Assembly: GCA_034422875.1 (NCBI GenBank)
Contig: DAOUJI010000035.1
Location: 1 to 61,132 of the forward strand
DNA: 61,132 nt
Reading direction: 5' to 3'
From: DAOUJI01 sp034422875
GTDB taxonomy: Bacteria; Chloroflexota; Dehalococcoidia; Lucifugimonadales; JAGWBF01
Below are positions 26,119-33,801 of the stretch, one piece after another. Numbering within the stretch: position 1 is the first letter of the stretch; the number at the start of each line of letters is the position of its first letter. Made by a program: the position numbers and the translations under genes. Under the pieces are notes generated by a model, which was given only the letters and a program-made list of their open reading frames with translations, searched no databases and was not told where the DNA came from.

Positions 26119-27456
26119 CTAACGTCTCGCAGTCTCGGCGGCGCGGGATACGGCGTCGACCACCGCATCGTAGTTGTTGGGCAGCTCGATGGGCTTGAAC
26201 GCCAGCTTGGGGTCCACCCCGGCCAGGAGTCCATCATGGTAACCCGTCTTGAAGTCCACGAACTTCAGCCCCGTTGCGGTTGAAACTACGATGGTGCGTT
26301 CGTTGGGACCGATCTCGCCCCGCTCCGCCAACTTTATGAGCGCCGCCAGAGCCACTCCTGTATGGGGACACGTGAAGAGTCCCGTTGTGTCCGCCAACGC
26401 CGAGGCATGGGCCAACTCGTCCTCGGTGGCCTGCTCCACCACACCGTCGAACTGCTTCAGAATCCGTATCGCCTTCGACACGTTGACCGGGTTGCCTATC
26501 TGTATAGCGTTGGCCGCAGTGGGCTGGGCCACGACTGGGGTGAACTCCTCGAACCCGGTTAGGTAGCTCAGGTATAGAGGATTGGCGTTGGCAGCCTGGG
26601 CGCATACGATTCGTGGGAGCTTATCTATCAGCCCCAAGTCCCGCAACATCAGGAACCCCATGCCTATGGCCGCGGTGTTCCCCAGGTTCCCGCCGGGGAT
26701 GATCACCCAGTCGGGGACCTCCCAGTCAAACTGCTGCACCATCTCCACCGAGATGGTCTTCTGTCCCTCGATGCGCAGCGAGTTCATGGAGTTGGCCAGG
26801 TAAAAACGCCGGTCCTCGCTGAGCCTTTGCACGATGGCCATGCAACCGTCGAAGTCGGTGTCCAGAGCCAGGGTGATGGCCCCGTTGGCGATGGGTTGGA
26901 TAAGCTGTGCAGGGGAGACCTTGTCCCTGGGAAGGATTACCACCGCAGGGATTCCAGCGGCGGCGCAATAGGCGGACACCGATGACGAGGTGTCTCCGGT
27001 GGAGGCGCATATTACCGCCTCGACGTCGGCGCCCCGGCTGATGATCTCCTTTACGGCCGACACCAGAACGGTCACACCCAGGTCCTTGAACGAGCCTGAA
27101 TGGGAACTGCCGCACTGCTTCACCCAAAGGTCTTCCAAGCCCAGTCGATTGCCGAACCGTTCTGCCCAGAAGAGGTTCGTGCCTCCCTCGTATATGGAGA
27201 CTACGTTTTCGTCGTCAATGCCGGGGTAGACCCACTCCTTCTTGCCCCACACACCACTGCCATAGGGGAACTTGGTCCTCATGTAGCGGTCGTCGAAGAG
27301 GTCCTTCCAGTCCTGCGGGCTACGCTGCCGGAGCTTGTCGAGGTCATGGACGACTTCCAGCAGACCCTGGCAGTGGGGACAGCGGTAGATGATTTCGGTC
27401 AGCCGGTAACGTCCGGGACATCCGAAACTGCATTGAAACCAGGAGTCGAATTCCAT
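26119..27456 (-). CDS. thrC: Threonine synthase
   Basis: 445 residues from the ATG at 27456 (MEFDSWFQCSFGCPGRY); the frame extends further up but into the cimA gene. An N-terminal zinc-ribbon-like segment (CSFGCPG, CPHCQG) precedes the PLP fold: SIYEGGTNLFWAERF, SGSFKDLGVTVLVS with the PLP lysine, CASTGDTSSSVSAYCAAAG and IIPGGNLGNTAAIG. It converts O-phosphohomoserine to threonine. It begins 19 bases after the cimA stop, so the two are cotranscribed, pairing both sources of isoleucine's 2-oxobutyrate. Confidence 0.92.
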   Translation of the reverse strand: MEFDSWFQCSFGCPGRYRLTEIIYRCPHCQGLLEVVHDLDKLRQRSPQDWKDLFDDRYMRTKFPYGSGVWGKKEWVYPGIDDENVVSIYEGGTNLFWAERFGNRLGLEDLWVKQCGSSHSGSFKDLGVTVLVSAVKEIISRGADVEAVICASTGDTSSSVSAYCAAAGIPAVVILPRDKVSPAQLIQPIANGAITLALDTDFDGCMAIVQRLSEDRRFYLANSMNSLRIEGQKTISVEMVQQFDWEVPDWVIIPGGNLGNTAAIGMGFLMLRDLGLIDKLPRIVCAQAANANPLYLSYLTGFEEFTPVVAQPTAANAIQIGNPVNVSKAIRILKQFDGVVEQATEDELAHASALADTTGLFTCPHTGVALAALIKLAERGEIGPNERTIVVSTATGLKFVDFKTGYHDGLLAGVDPKLAFKPIELPNNYDAVVDAVSRAAETARR

Positions 27457-27475
27457 GAGTAACCGTCCCGGACCG

Positions 27476-29074
27476 CTAGACGGGCCTGGCTGGGACTTGG
27501 CCGTTCCGTGCCAGCCAGTATTCGAAGCTGTCCGAAAGGGCCATCCAACTCGCCTCAATGATGTTCTCTGAGGCTCCCACCGTGCTCCAGTGACGCTGGC
27601 CGTCGGTGGAGTCGATTAGGACCCTTACCACACCCTCAGTCCCCTGTTCCTGCTCTACGACCCGCACTTTGTAGTCAATCAGCCGCACCGCCTCCAGGTT
27701 GGGATAGAACCGGAGCAGCGCCTTTCTCAAGGCGTGGTCAAGGGCGTTGACCGGGCCGACACCGTCGGCGGCGGTGTGCATTATCTCGTCGCCCACCTTC
27801 ACCTTCAGCATGACCTGGGCCTTTATATCGCCGTGGCTGGTGGCGTTGCCGCGGCCTTCAATCATGGTCATGAAGTCCACCAACTGAAAGGGGGGCGTGA
27901 AGTCCGGAGACATCTTTCGCACAAGCAACTCGAAGGACGCCTCAGCCCCCTCATACTGGAAGCCCCTGCTTTCCAGCAGCTTGACTTCTTCGAGCAAACG
28001 CCGGGCTGTCTGTTGGTCCACCTCGACGCCCATGTCCAGCTCTCTGATTTTGTACAGGATATTGCTGCGGCCAGCCAGTTCCGACACCAACACCCTCTTG
28101 GCGTTGCCCACCGCGTGGGGGTCAATGTGCTGATAGCTGTGGTCAACCTTGGCCACTGCCTGGGCATGGAGGCCGCCTTTGTGGGCGAAGGCGCTGGCTC
28201 CTACGTAGGGGTGTGCGGGAAGGTGAGGCATATTGGCCACCTCGGCCACGTATTTGCTCACCTCAGTCAGAGACTCCAGTTGCTCGTCGGTGATGCAGTC
28301 GAAGCCCAGCTTGGCTTTGAGGTTAGCGACTATGGACAGCAGGTTGGCGTTTCCGCACCGTTCACCATACCCGTTGATGGTGCCCTGCACCTGAGTCACA
28401 CCCGCGTCAACGGCGGCCAGGGCACCAGCTACAGCGGTGTCTGAGTCGTTGTGGGTATGTATGCCCAAGATGACGGGAGTCGACTCCCTCACTCTGCCGA
28501 CGATTCGGACAATCTCGCTGGGCAGCGTTCCGCCGTTGGTGTCGCACAGCACGACCGACTCGGCTCCGGCTTCCACTGCGGAGTTCACCACGGCCATCGC
28601 GTAGGGCTCGTTGGCCTTGTAGCCGTCGAAGAAGTGCTCGGCGTCAAAGAAGACCCGCCTGCCCTTAGCCGCCAGGAAGGATATGGAGTCGCGCACCATT
28701 GCCAGGTTTTCCTCGAGGGAAGTGTTGAGTATCTCGTGGACGTGCAGGTCCCACGACTTTCCCACCAGAGTCACCACCGACGTGTCAGCGTCCAGCAGCG
28801 CCTGGAGGTTGTCATCCTGCTCGGCTGTAATGTTGGCCTTGCGGGTGGCTCCGAAGGCGGTGAGAATCGCTTTGCTTAGATTCAGGTCGCGGGCCTGCTC
28901 AAAAAACTCGGCGTCTTTGGGGTTGGAACCAGGCCAACCCCCTTCTATGTAGTGGATTCCCAGTTGATCAAGCTTGCGGGCTATGCCCAGCTTGTCGTCA
29001 ACGGACAGGGAGATGCCCTCGTATTGGGCGCCGTCCCTCAAGGTGGTGTCATACAGTTCGATGGTGGGCGGCAT
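27476..29074 (-). CDS. cimA: (R)-citramalate synthase
   Basis: 532 residues from the ATG at 29074 (MPPTIELYDTTLRDGAQYEG). The catalytic TIM barrel carries DTTLRDG (metal/pyruvate), HYIEGGWPGSNPKD, FFDAEHFFDGYKAN, LCDTNGGTLPSEI and GIHTHNDSDTAVAG; the C-terminal third is a LeuA-type regulatory dimer domain. The FFDAEHFFDGYK segment is typical of CimA rather than 2-isopropylmalate synthase. It condenses pyruvate with acetyl-CoA to citramalate, opening the threonine-independent route to isoleucine. The regulatory domain implies isoleucine feedback (family knowledge). Confidence 0.92.
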   Translation of the reverse strand: MPPTIELYDTTLRDGAQYEGISLSVDDKLGIARKLDQLGIHYIEGGWPGSNPKDAEFFEQARDLNLSKAILTAFGATRKANITAEQDDNLQALLDADTSVVTLVGKSWDLHVHEILNTSLEENLAMVRDSISFLAAKGRRVFFDAEHFFDGYKANEPYAMAVVNSAVEAGAESVVLCDTNGGTLPSEIVRIVGRVRESTPVILGIHTHNDSDTAVAGALAAVDAGVTQVQGTINGYGERCGNANLLSIVANLKAKLGFDCITDEQLESLTEVSKYVAEVANMPHLPAHPYVGASAFAHKGGLHAQAVAKVDHSYQHIDPHAVGNAKRVLVSELAGRSNILYKIRELDMGVEVDQQTARRLLEEVKLLESRGFQYEGAEASFELLVRKMSPDFTPPFQLVDFMTMIEGRGNATSHGDIKAQVMLKVKVGDEIMHTAADGVGPVNALDHALRKALLRFYPNLEAVRLIDYKVRVVEQEQGTEGVVRVLIDSTDGQRHWSTVGASENIIEASWMALSDSFEYWLARNGQVPARPV

Positions 29075-29243
29075 TTCGACCTCTGGTTGGTTGGAAGGGC
29101 CGTTTCCGGCTTGATTCTGACCTATTCTAGCGCCCCCACGCCTGTACGCCAAGGGAATCCGCTATCGCCTCTCGGCTGGTCGTCTGCTGGCAATCGTTAG
29201 CATCGATCTCGAGCATCGGAACTCGGAACCGGACGGGACGGCG

Positions 29244-29249
29244 TATAAT
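29244..29249 (+). promoter_or_regulatory. Consensus -10 box for the antitoxin gene
   Basis: A perfect TATAAT lies 26 bases before the Phd-type ATG. No convincing -35 box is present at 16-18 bases, as expected of promoters that need or repel a bound protein. Confidence 0.4.
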
Positions 29250-29275
29250 GGGGACAGGTAAACCGGAGTCGCACA

Positions 29276-29500
29276 ATGAATACGATTGAAGTAGAGACAT
29301 TTCAAGAGCAATGTCTGGAGATTTTAGAAGAGCTAGACGCCGACGGACTAATCATTACTAAGAACGGCAAGCCAATCGCCCGCGTCATCTCCTATGACAA
29401 AGGGGATTCAGACCTAATCGGGAATCTGTGGCACAAGGTCAAGGTTCGAGGCGACATATTTACGACCGGACTGCGTTGGGATAGCGGTGCCCAATCGTGA
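29276..29500 (+). CDS. Phd/YefM-type antitoxin, apparently without its toxin
   Basis: 74 residues: NTIEVETFQEQCLEILEEL followed by DGLIITKNGKPIARVISYD, the classic Phd/YefM strand-turn pattern that binds operator DNA, then a short C-terminal tail. Such antitoxins are normally followed by a PIN or Doc/RelE toxin overlapping the stop. Here the stop codon overlaps a GTG (GTGA) that opens a frame MTPTVPYS... ending after only 26 codons, and the convergent lipoprotein gene begins 31 bases later. The toxin is therefore missing or reduced to a remnant. Confidence 0.75.
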   Translation: MNTIEVETFQEQCLEILEELDADGLIITKNGKPIARVISYDKGDSDLIGNLWHKVKVRGDIFTTGLRWDSGAQS

Positions 29501-29577
29501 CGCCCACTGTACCGTATTCGAGTCAAGCGACTACGGTTCTGTTGCGGTCGTCGGGTCTGATGACTTGGTGCACGTAA
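29497..29577 (+). pseudogene. Possible toxin-gene remnant
   Basis: A GTG overlapping the antitoxin stop by four bases (GTGA) opens a frame of 26 codons starting (V)TPTVPYSSQ and ending in TAA. VapC-type toxins often begin with a similar short T-P segment before LDTH, but no LDTH motif follows. The call rests on position and the overlap only. Confidence 0.3.
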
Positions 29578-30616
29578 CCACACGATCTCCCAACTCCCAT
29601 GATTCAACGGAGGGGCTGTAATAGAAGTCCCAGTCAGTGCCGCACTCCAGTTCCGCTTGGCTTAGGAAATAGTCGTCGCCAGGATACTCATCGTCCTGCG
29701 GGACCGAAAAGCGGTGAGTTACCTGTAACTCCCAGTCACCCGAGCAGTTCACTAGCTCAACCAGCAAACCCTCGGTTTCGTGAGCGTCATTGAAACACTC
29801 CCCGATGCTTAAGGAATCAAATCTGACCAACCGGTCCAATTTGGCCGGGTCGCTAACGGACAACCCAAAGCTATCCTGTAAGCAGGTTACAGTCCTGTCG
29901 CCGACTCCCCAAACCTCCTTGGACGGAATCCGACGGGAGCTAGTTCGGCGGTCGCAACGTTCGTTCGCTAGTTCTCTGAAGAAGCCGGCTCCAGGATAAC
30001 TGTCAGATTCAGCAGTGCCGAATGAATTAACCACTCGGCGTTCCCACTCACCGGTACAGGGCACCAATTCTACAAGCAGACTGTCTGTTTCTGGTGCCTC
30101 GTTGAAACATTGCCCGGAAATTAGGGACGATATCCTCACTAAGCGGTCCAATTTATTCGGGTCACTATCTGACAACCCAAAGCTGTGTTGTAGGCAATCG
30201 ACTGTCCGATCGCTTATCGCCCAAGATTCTGCGATGGGGAACAGAATGGTGCTGTACCTGCGGTCGCATCGTTCATATGCCTGTTTGCTGAAGTAATCCT
30301 CTCCTGGATAGTTGTCCTGTTCGTCGACTAAGAATGAGTTAAGTGCGCGGTATTGCCAGGGACCGGAACACACCACTATCATGACCGTCTCAATAGAGAT
30401 GCCCTCAGGCAAGGTAGAATCGATACAGTCGCCCTCTTGAATGTCCACTGTGTGGATTACCGCGCTAAGCGGAGTGCTTGTCGCTGCCTGTCCGGAAGAA
30501 GCTTGGTTCGTCGCACGGATATGGTCCGCGTCTGACTGACAGCCAACAATAGTGAATGCCAGCAACAAGGCCACAGCTCCTATCGCCCAAGGAAACTTGA
30601 TTAACAGTGACTTCAC
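29531..30616 (-). CDS. Lipoprotein with three septum-formation-like repeats
   Basis: 361 residues from the GTG at 30616, eight bases after AGAGGG; the frame runs on to 30967 but that part shadows the neighbouring gene. Signal peptide KSLLIKFPWAIGAVALLLAF and lipobox TIVGC. Three units of about 105 residues follow, each with G[DQE]C near the start, V.C[ST]G.W, YPG..[YF]F, [ER]C and a D.R[VT]V.C[LT] end; they resemble the septum-formation (Septum_form) domain of actinobacterial envelope proteins. The paired cysteines recur in each unit, so disulfides are likely. It lies 67 bases downstream of, and co-directional with, the ADP-ribosylglycohydrolase. This stretch looks less GC-rich than its neighbours. 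Confidence 0.75.
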   Translation of the reverse strand: MKSLLIKFPWAIGAVALLLAFTIVGCQSDADHIRATNQASSGQAATSTPLSAVIHTVDIQEGDCIDSTLPEGISIETVMIVVCSGPWQYRALNSFLVDEQDNYPGEDYFSKQAYERCDRRYSTILFPIAESWAISDRTVDCLQHSFGLSDSDPNKLDRLVRISSLISGQCFNEAPETDSLLVELVPCTGEWERRVVNSFGTAESDSYPGAGFFRELANERCDRRTSSRRIPSKEVWGVGDRTVTCLQDSFGLSVSDPAKLDRLVRFDSLSIGECFNDAHETEGLLVELVNCSGDWELQVTHRFSVPQDDEYPGDDYFLSQAELECGTDWDFYYSPSVESWELGDRVVTCTKSSDPTTATEP

Positions 30617-30683
30617 TAACTGAACCCTCTTCAATGCCGCTGACTGGCTCCAAAATCGTCCCACTCGCCTCGCCACCTTAGCA

Positions 30684-31637
30684 TCAGGTTTCCAAGGATC
30701 GCCTGGCACGGTCGTATAGGCTGTCGGCCATGGCTGTGATTTCCGCTGACATGGTGAGCAATGTCCGCCATTTAGCCGGGATGGCTTCAACTCCGTAGTA
30801 TGCTCCAGCGATTTGGCCATAGATTGCGGCGGTGGTGTCAGCGTCGTCCCCAAGATTCGCGGCCATAAGGGCGCCTTCCCGGAAGTCCCGGGACTTTTGG
30901 AAGGCCCAGAGAGCCGCCTCCAATGAGTCGACCACGTAGCCCGTTCCTCGGATTTCCGGAGGCTCACGACGTTTGAAGGACCCGTCAGCTACAACTTCTA
31001 TTTTGTCCGACAAAGGGTCTGTTTCCCAGAGACCTTCCACCGGGCTGTACCGGAGGGAGAGAAGCGTCTCTTTATCCGCTCCCGTTAAAGCGCCGACGAG
31101 CAGACCGGCAAAGTAGCGGCAGGCATCCACAGCTTCTTCGGCTCCGTGGGTGGTCCTCGAGCTGTCCGCGCTGCGGTCGACGGCATCGGCAGGGTCTCCG
31201 GCTAAGTGCATGGGCACAGGGGCAAGCCGCATCAGGGACCCGTTACCAGCGGAAGACGAACGGGTAGGTCCGGAGTAAGGTTCTCCGGTGTTCTCGAATT
31301 CTGCCAAAGCTTCGCGGGTCGTGTTCCCAATGTCCAGGGCAGGCCCGGGGCCCTTGGAAGACATGTAGCCCTTTCGCCACCAACGGACATATCGCTCCAT
31401 CTGGTCCATGGGGTCGAAGGCGCCCGTTTCAATGAGGCTAGCGGCCAGGCACAGGGCCATCGAGGTGTCGTCGGTCCACTGTCCCGGCTTCAGCCCAAAT
31501 GGACCGCCGCCTACCATGTCATCAATCGGGTCGAATGTGCCGGGTTTCCTGAACTCCAGCGTAGTTCCGAGGGCGTCGCCGGCCGCCAGACCCAGCAGGC
31601 AACCACGGAACCGGTCTTTGGTTGTGTTATCACTCAT
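30684..31637 (-). CDS. ADP-ribosylglycohydrolase (DraG/ARH family)
   Basis: 317 residues. The two-metal active site of the family is complete: LGLAAGDALGTTLEF, GQWTDDTSMALCLAASLIE, GNGSLMRLAPVP and ANLGDDADTTAAIYGQIAGAYYG. Such enzymes remove ADP-ribose from proteins or hydrolyse related ADP-ribosyl compounds. Its ATG overlaps the stop of the upstream phosphatase by four bases (ATGA), so the two are translated together. Confidence 0.92.
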   Translation of the reverse strand: MSDNTTKDRFRGCLLGLAAGDALGTTLEFRKPGTFDPIDDMVGGGPFGLKPGQWTDDTSMALCLAASLIETGAFDPMDQMERYVRWWRKGYMSSKGPGPALDIGNTTREALAEFENTGEPYSGPTRSSSAGNGSLMRLAPVPMHLAGDPADAVDRSADSSRTTHGAEEAVDACRYFAGLLVGALTGADKETLLSLRYSPVEGLWETDPLSDKIEVVADGSFKRREPPEIRGTGYVVDSLEAALWAFQKSRDFREGALMAANLGDDADTTAAIYGQIAGAYYGVEAIPAKWRTLLTMSAEITAMADSLYDRARRSLET

Positions 31638-32197
31638 TGGGCATCCTCTGTAGTATGCTTGTTTTCAACCCAGTTGCGGACATACTGCCTCTGGATGGAT
31701 CGTTCCGGAGACCTTGGATGGCGCCATATTTTCTCCATTCCCTGCCACCACTCGGCGACCTGGTCAAGGGCCGCCTCTCCAGTGTGTCCACGCCGGACCA
31801 ACCAACACCCAACCACCGTCCCAGTGCGTCCCACTCCGCCCAAACAGTGGACATAGACGGTCTTGCCGCCGTCCAGGGCGGAGTCTATGGCGTCGAGAAT
31901 GCCGACCATCTGTTCAGGACTGTCAGGGATGGACATGTCAACAATTGGATGCCGCTCCCAGCCAACCGTTAGCCCACGACGTCCGCCTTCATCTTCCAGG
32001 ACGCCATCATAAGGCTCCAACTCTCCCGGCTGCGTCAGATCGATGAAGTAGTCGATTCCCGAATCGAACAAGTTGTTCAATCTGACGGCAGCTTGTCGAG
32101 GCTTTAGGGCGCCTGGGTACTCTCCCGCCGCAAACCGGCCAGGGATGACCCAGTAGCTGTTCTCTGAAGGCCGTGCGCCTCTGTCGCTCGGACTCAT
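31634..32197 (-). CDS. Protein-tyrosine/dual-specificity phosphatase-like protein
   Basis: 187 residues from the ATG at 32197 (MSPSDRGARPSENSYWVIPGRF), with GGAG ten bases upstream. The P-loop VHCLGGVGRTGTVVGCWL contains the C-x5-R signature, and an aspartate general acid may lie in IDLTQPGELEPYD. The WVIPGRFAAGEYPG opening is shared by small cyclin-like/DSP phosphatases of bacteria. Overlap with the ADP-ribosylglycohydrolase suggests they act together on a phosphorylated ADP-ribose species or on modified proteins (inference). Confidence 0.85.
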   Translation of the reverse strand: MSPSDRGARPSENSYWVIPGRFAAGEYPGALKPRQAAVRLNNLFDSGIDYFIDLTQPGELEPYDGVLEDEGGRRGLTVGWERHPIVDMSIPDSPEQMVGILDAIDSALDGGKTVYVHCLGGVGRTGTVVGCWLVRRGHTGEAALDQVAEWWQGMEKIWRHPRSPERSIQRQYVRNWVENKHTTEDAQ

Positions 32198-32334
32198 TCG
32201 GGGATGTCTCCAATCGGGGCGGGTCTTAGTGCAATGGCTAATTGGAACTGAAATGTTGATTATAGGCCCATGGTTGCAGGCCGACAACGCGATGATCCGG
32301 TGTAACCACTACGGGCAATCTGCTGGCCTTGCCT

Positions 32335-32380
32335 AAGGAAGCTCTCGACCACGACAGAAGGAAGCTCTCGACGACGACAG
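32335..32380. repeat. Two adjacent 23-base repeats upstream of a promoter
   Basis: 32335-32357 and 32358-32380 are head-to-tail copies of a 23-base unit beginning AAGGAAGCTCTCGAC; they differ at one position. They end 4 bases before the -35 box of the citrate synthase promoter, the usual place for activator binding. Confidence 0.7.
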
Positions 32381-32384
32381 ATTG

Positions 32385-32414
32385 TTGACACTCCAATTTG
32401 GCCGATGATAGAAT
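32385..32414 (+). promoter_or_regulatory. Promoter of the citrate synthase gene
   Basis: -35 TTGACA (32385-32390), 18-base spacer, -10 TAGAAT (32409-32414; 5 of 6). It would give a leader of about 155 bases before the ATG at 32577. Confidence 0.7.
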
Positions 32415-32576
32415 CCCCATGGCGGCTTCGGCGGCTGGTTGGCGGACCAGAGGCTCGATTGGCCGTGTTCTGTTTTAATGGCCCAGTATGTTTTCGCTCC
32501 AACATGGAGGAAAACAACGGACGCCGGACCTTCTGTCAGCGTTAACCCCGGGCGGTGCGCCCACGGAGGAGATGCC

Positions 32577-33719
32577 ATGGTACAGTCGAAACCAGAAATC
32601 CACCGTGGATTGAAGGATGTATACCTGGACACCAGCGAGGCCAGCTTCATAGACGGTGAAGTCGGCAAGCTGCTGTACCGAGGCTACAACATCCACGACC
32701 TGGCCGAAAAGTCCACCTTCGAAGAGGTCATGCACCTCCTCCTCGTTGGGAAGCTTCCCACCGCGGGCGAACTGAAGGACTTCGACGCCCAACTCAGGCT
32801 CAACAGGGAAATCCCGGAGGAAGTGTACACGGTACTGGACATTGTCAAGAACAGCCACCCGATGGACGCCCTCCGGACCGGTGTTTCCGCCCTGTCAGCA
32901 TTCGACCCGGAAGTGGGAGACAACTCCCCGGAAGCGACGCTGCGGAAAGGGATACGAGTCACCGCCCAGGGCCCGACTATCGTTGCGGCTCACCACAGGA
33001 TCAGGCAGGGACTGGAGCCGGTGGCCCCTAACCCCAACTTGAACCACGCCGGAAACTTCCTCTACATGCTCATGGGAGAGGAGCCCGACGACGAGACCAC
33101 AAGGCTCATGGACGTGGACTTCATACTCCACGCCGAGCACAGCGCCAACGCATCGGCCTTCGCCGCCAGAGTCACGGCGTCCACCCTTTCAGACCTCCAC
33201 TCAGCCATCGTAACCGGCATTGGAGTGCTCAAGGGACCATGGCACGGCGGGGCGGCTGAAGAAGTCATGAAGATGGCAATGGACATCGGCGACGCAAGCA
33301 ACGCCGAACCCTGGGCCCGCAACCTCCTGGACAGCGGCGGCAAGATAATGGGCTTCGGACACCGAGTGTACAAGGCCGAAGACCCGAGAGCCCGGCACCT
33401 GAGAGAGCGCTCCAAGACCCTTGGAGAGAAGCTGGGCAAGCCCCACTGGTTCCAGATTCTCCGCCACCTGGAAGAAGAGGTGATGGTCCCCTACAGGGCC
33501 AAGGGCATCTACGTCAACGTGGACTTCTTCGCAGGCTCCATTTACAATCTTCTAGGAATTCCCGAAGACCTGTTCATATCCATCTTCGCCTTGGGCCGCA
33601 TCCCCGGCTGGACGCTTCAGTGCCTGGAGCAGTACGACGACAACATCCTCATCCGGCCTTTGCTGGACTACACCGGCCCCATGGACGTTGAGTACGTGCC
33701 CATAGAGCAGCGGGCCTAA
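32577..33719 (+). CDS. Citrate synthase
   Basis: 380 residues from the ATG at 32577 behind GGAGGA; the frame extends upstream into the leader but without homology. Type II-like bacterial citrate/2-methylcitrate synthase motifs: LYRGYNIHDLAEKSTFEEV, LILHAEHSANASAFAAR-like segment (ILHAEHSANASAF), GPWHGGAAEEVMKM, IMGFGHRVYKAEDPRARHLR (catalytic His) and NVDFFAGSIYNLLGI (catalytic Asp). It condenses oxaloacetate and acetyl-CoA. Monocistronic: own promoter and a strong terminator. Whether it prefers propionyl-CoA cannot be told. Confidence 0.94.
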   Translation: MVQSKPEIHRGLKDVYLDTSEASFIDGEVGKLLYRGYNIHDLAEKSTFEEVMHLLLVGKLPTAGELKDFDAQLRLNREIPEEVYTVLDIVKNSHPMDALRTGVSALSAFDPEVGDNSPEATLRKGIRVTAQGPTIVAAHHRIRQGLEPVAPNPNLNHAGNFLYMLMGEEPDDETTRLMDVDFILHAEHSANASAFAARVTASTLSDLHSAIVTGIGVLKGPWHGGAAEEVMKMAMDIGDASNAEPWARNLLDSGGKIMGFGHRVYKAEDPRARHLRERSKTLGEKLGKPHWFQILRHLEEEVMVPYRAKGIYVNVDFFAGSIYNLLGIPEDLFISIFALGRIPGWTLQCLEQYDDNILIRPLLDYTGPMDVEYVPIEQRA

Positions 33720-33740
33720 CCCACAGCAACGACGCACTTG

Positions 33741-33777
33741 ATATCGAGGGGGCCGAAAGCCCCCTCGATATTGTTTT
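33741..33777 (+). terminator. Strong rho-independent terminator
   Basis: A perfect 13-base-pair stem (ATATCGAGGGGGC / GCCCCCTCGATAT) with loop CGAAA, followed by TGTTTT, just after the citrate synthase stop. Confidence 0.92.
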
Positions 33778-33801
33778 AGCCGCTTCGAGGGTCCAGAGAG
33801 A

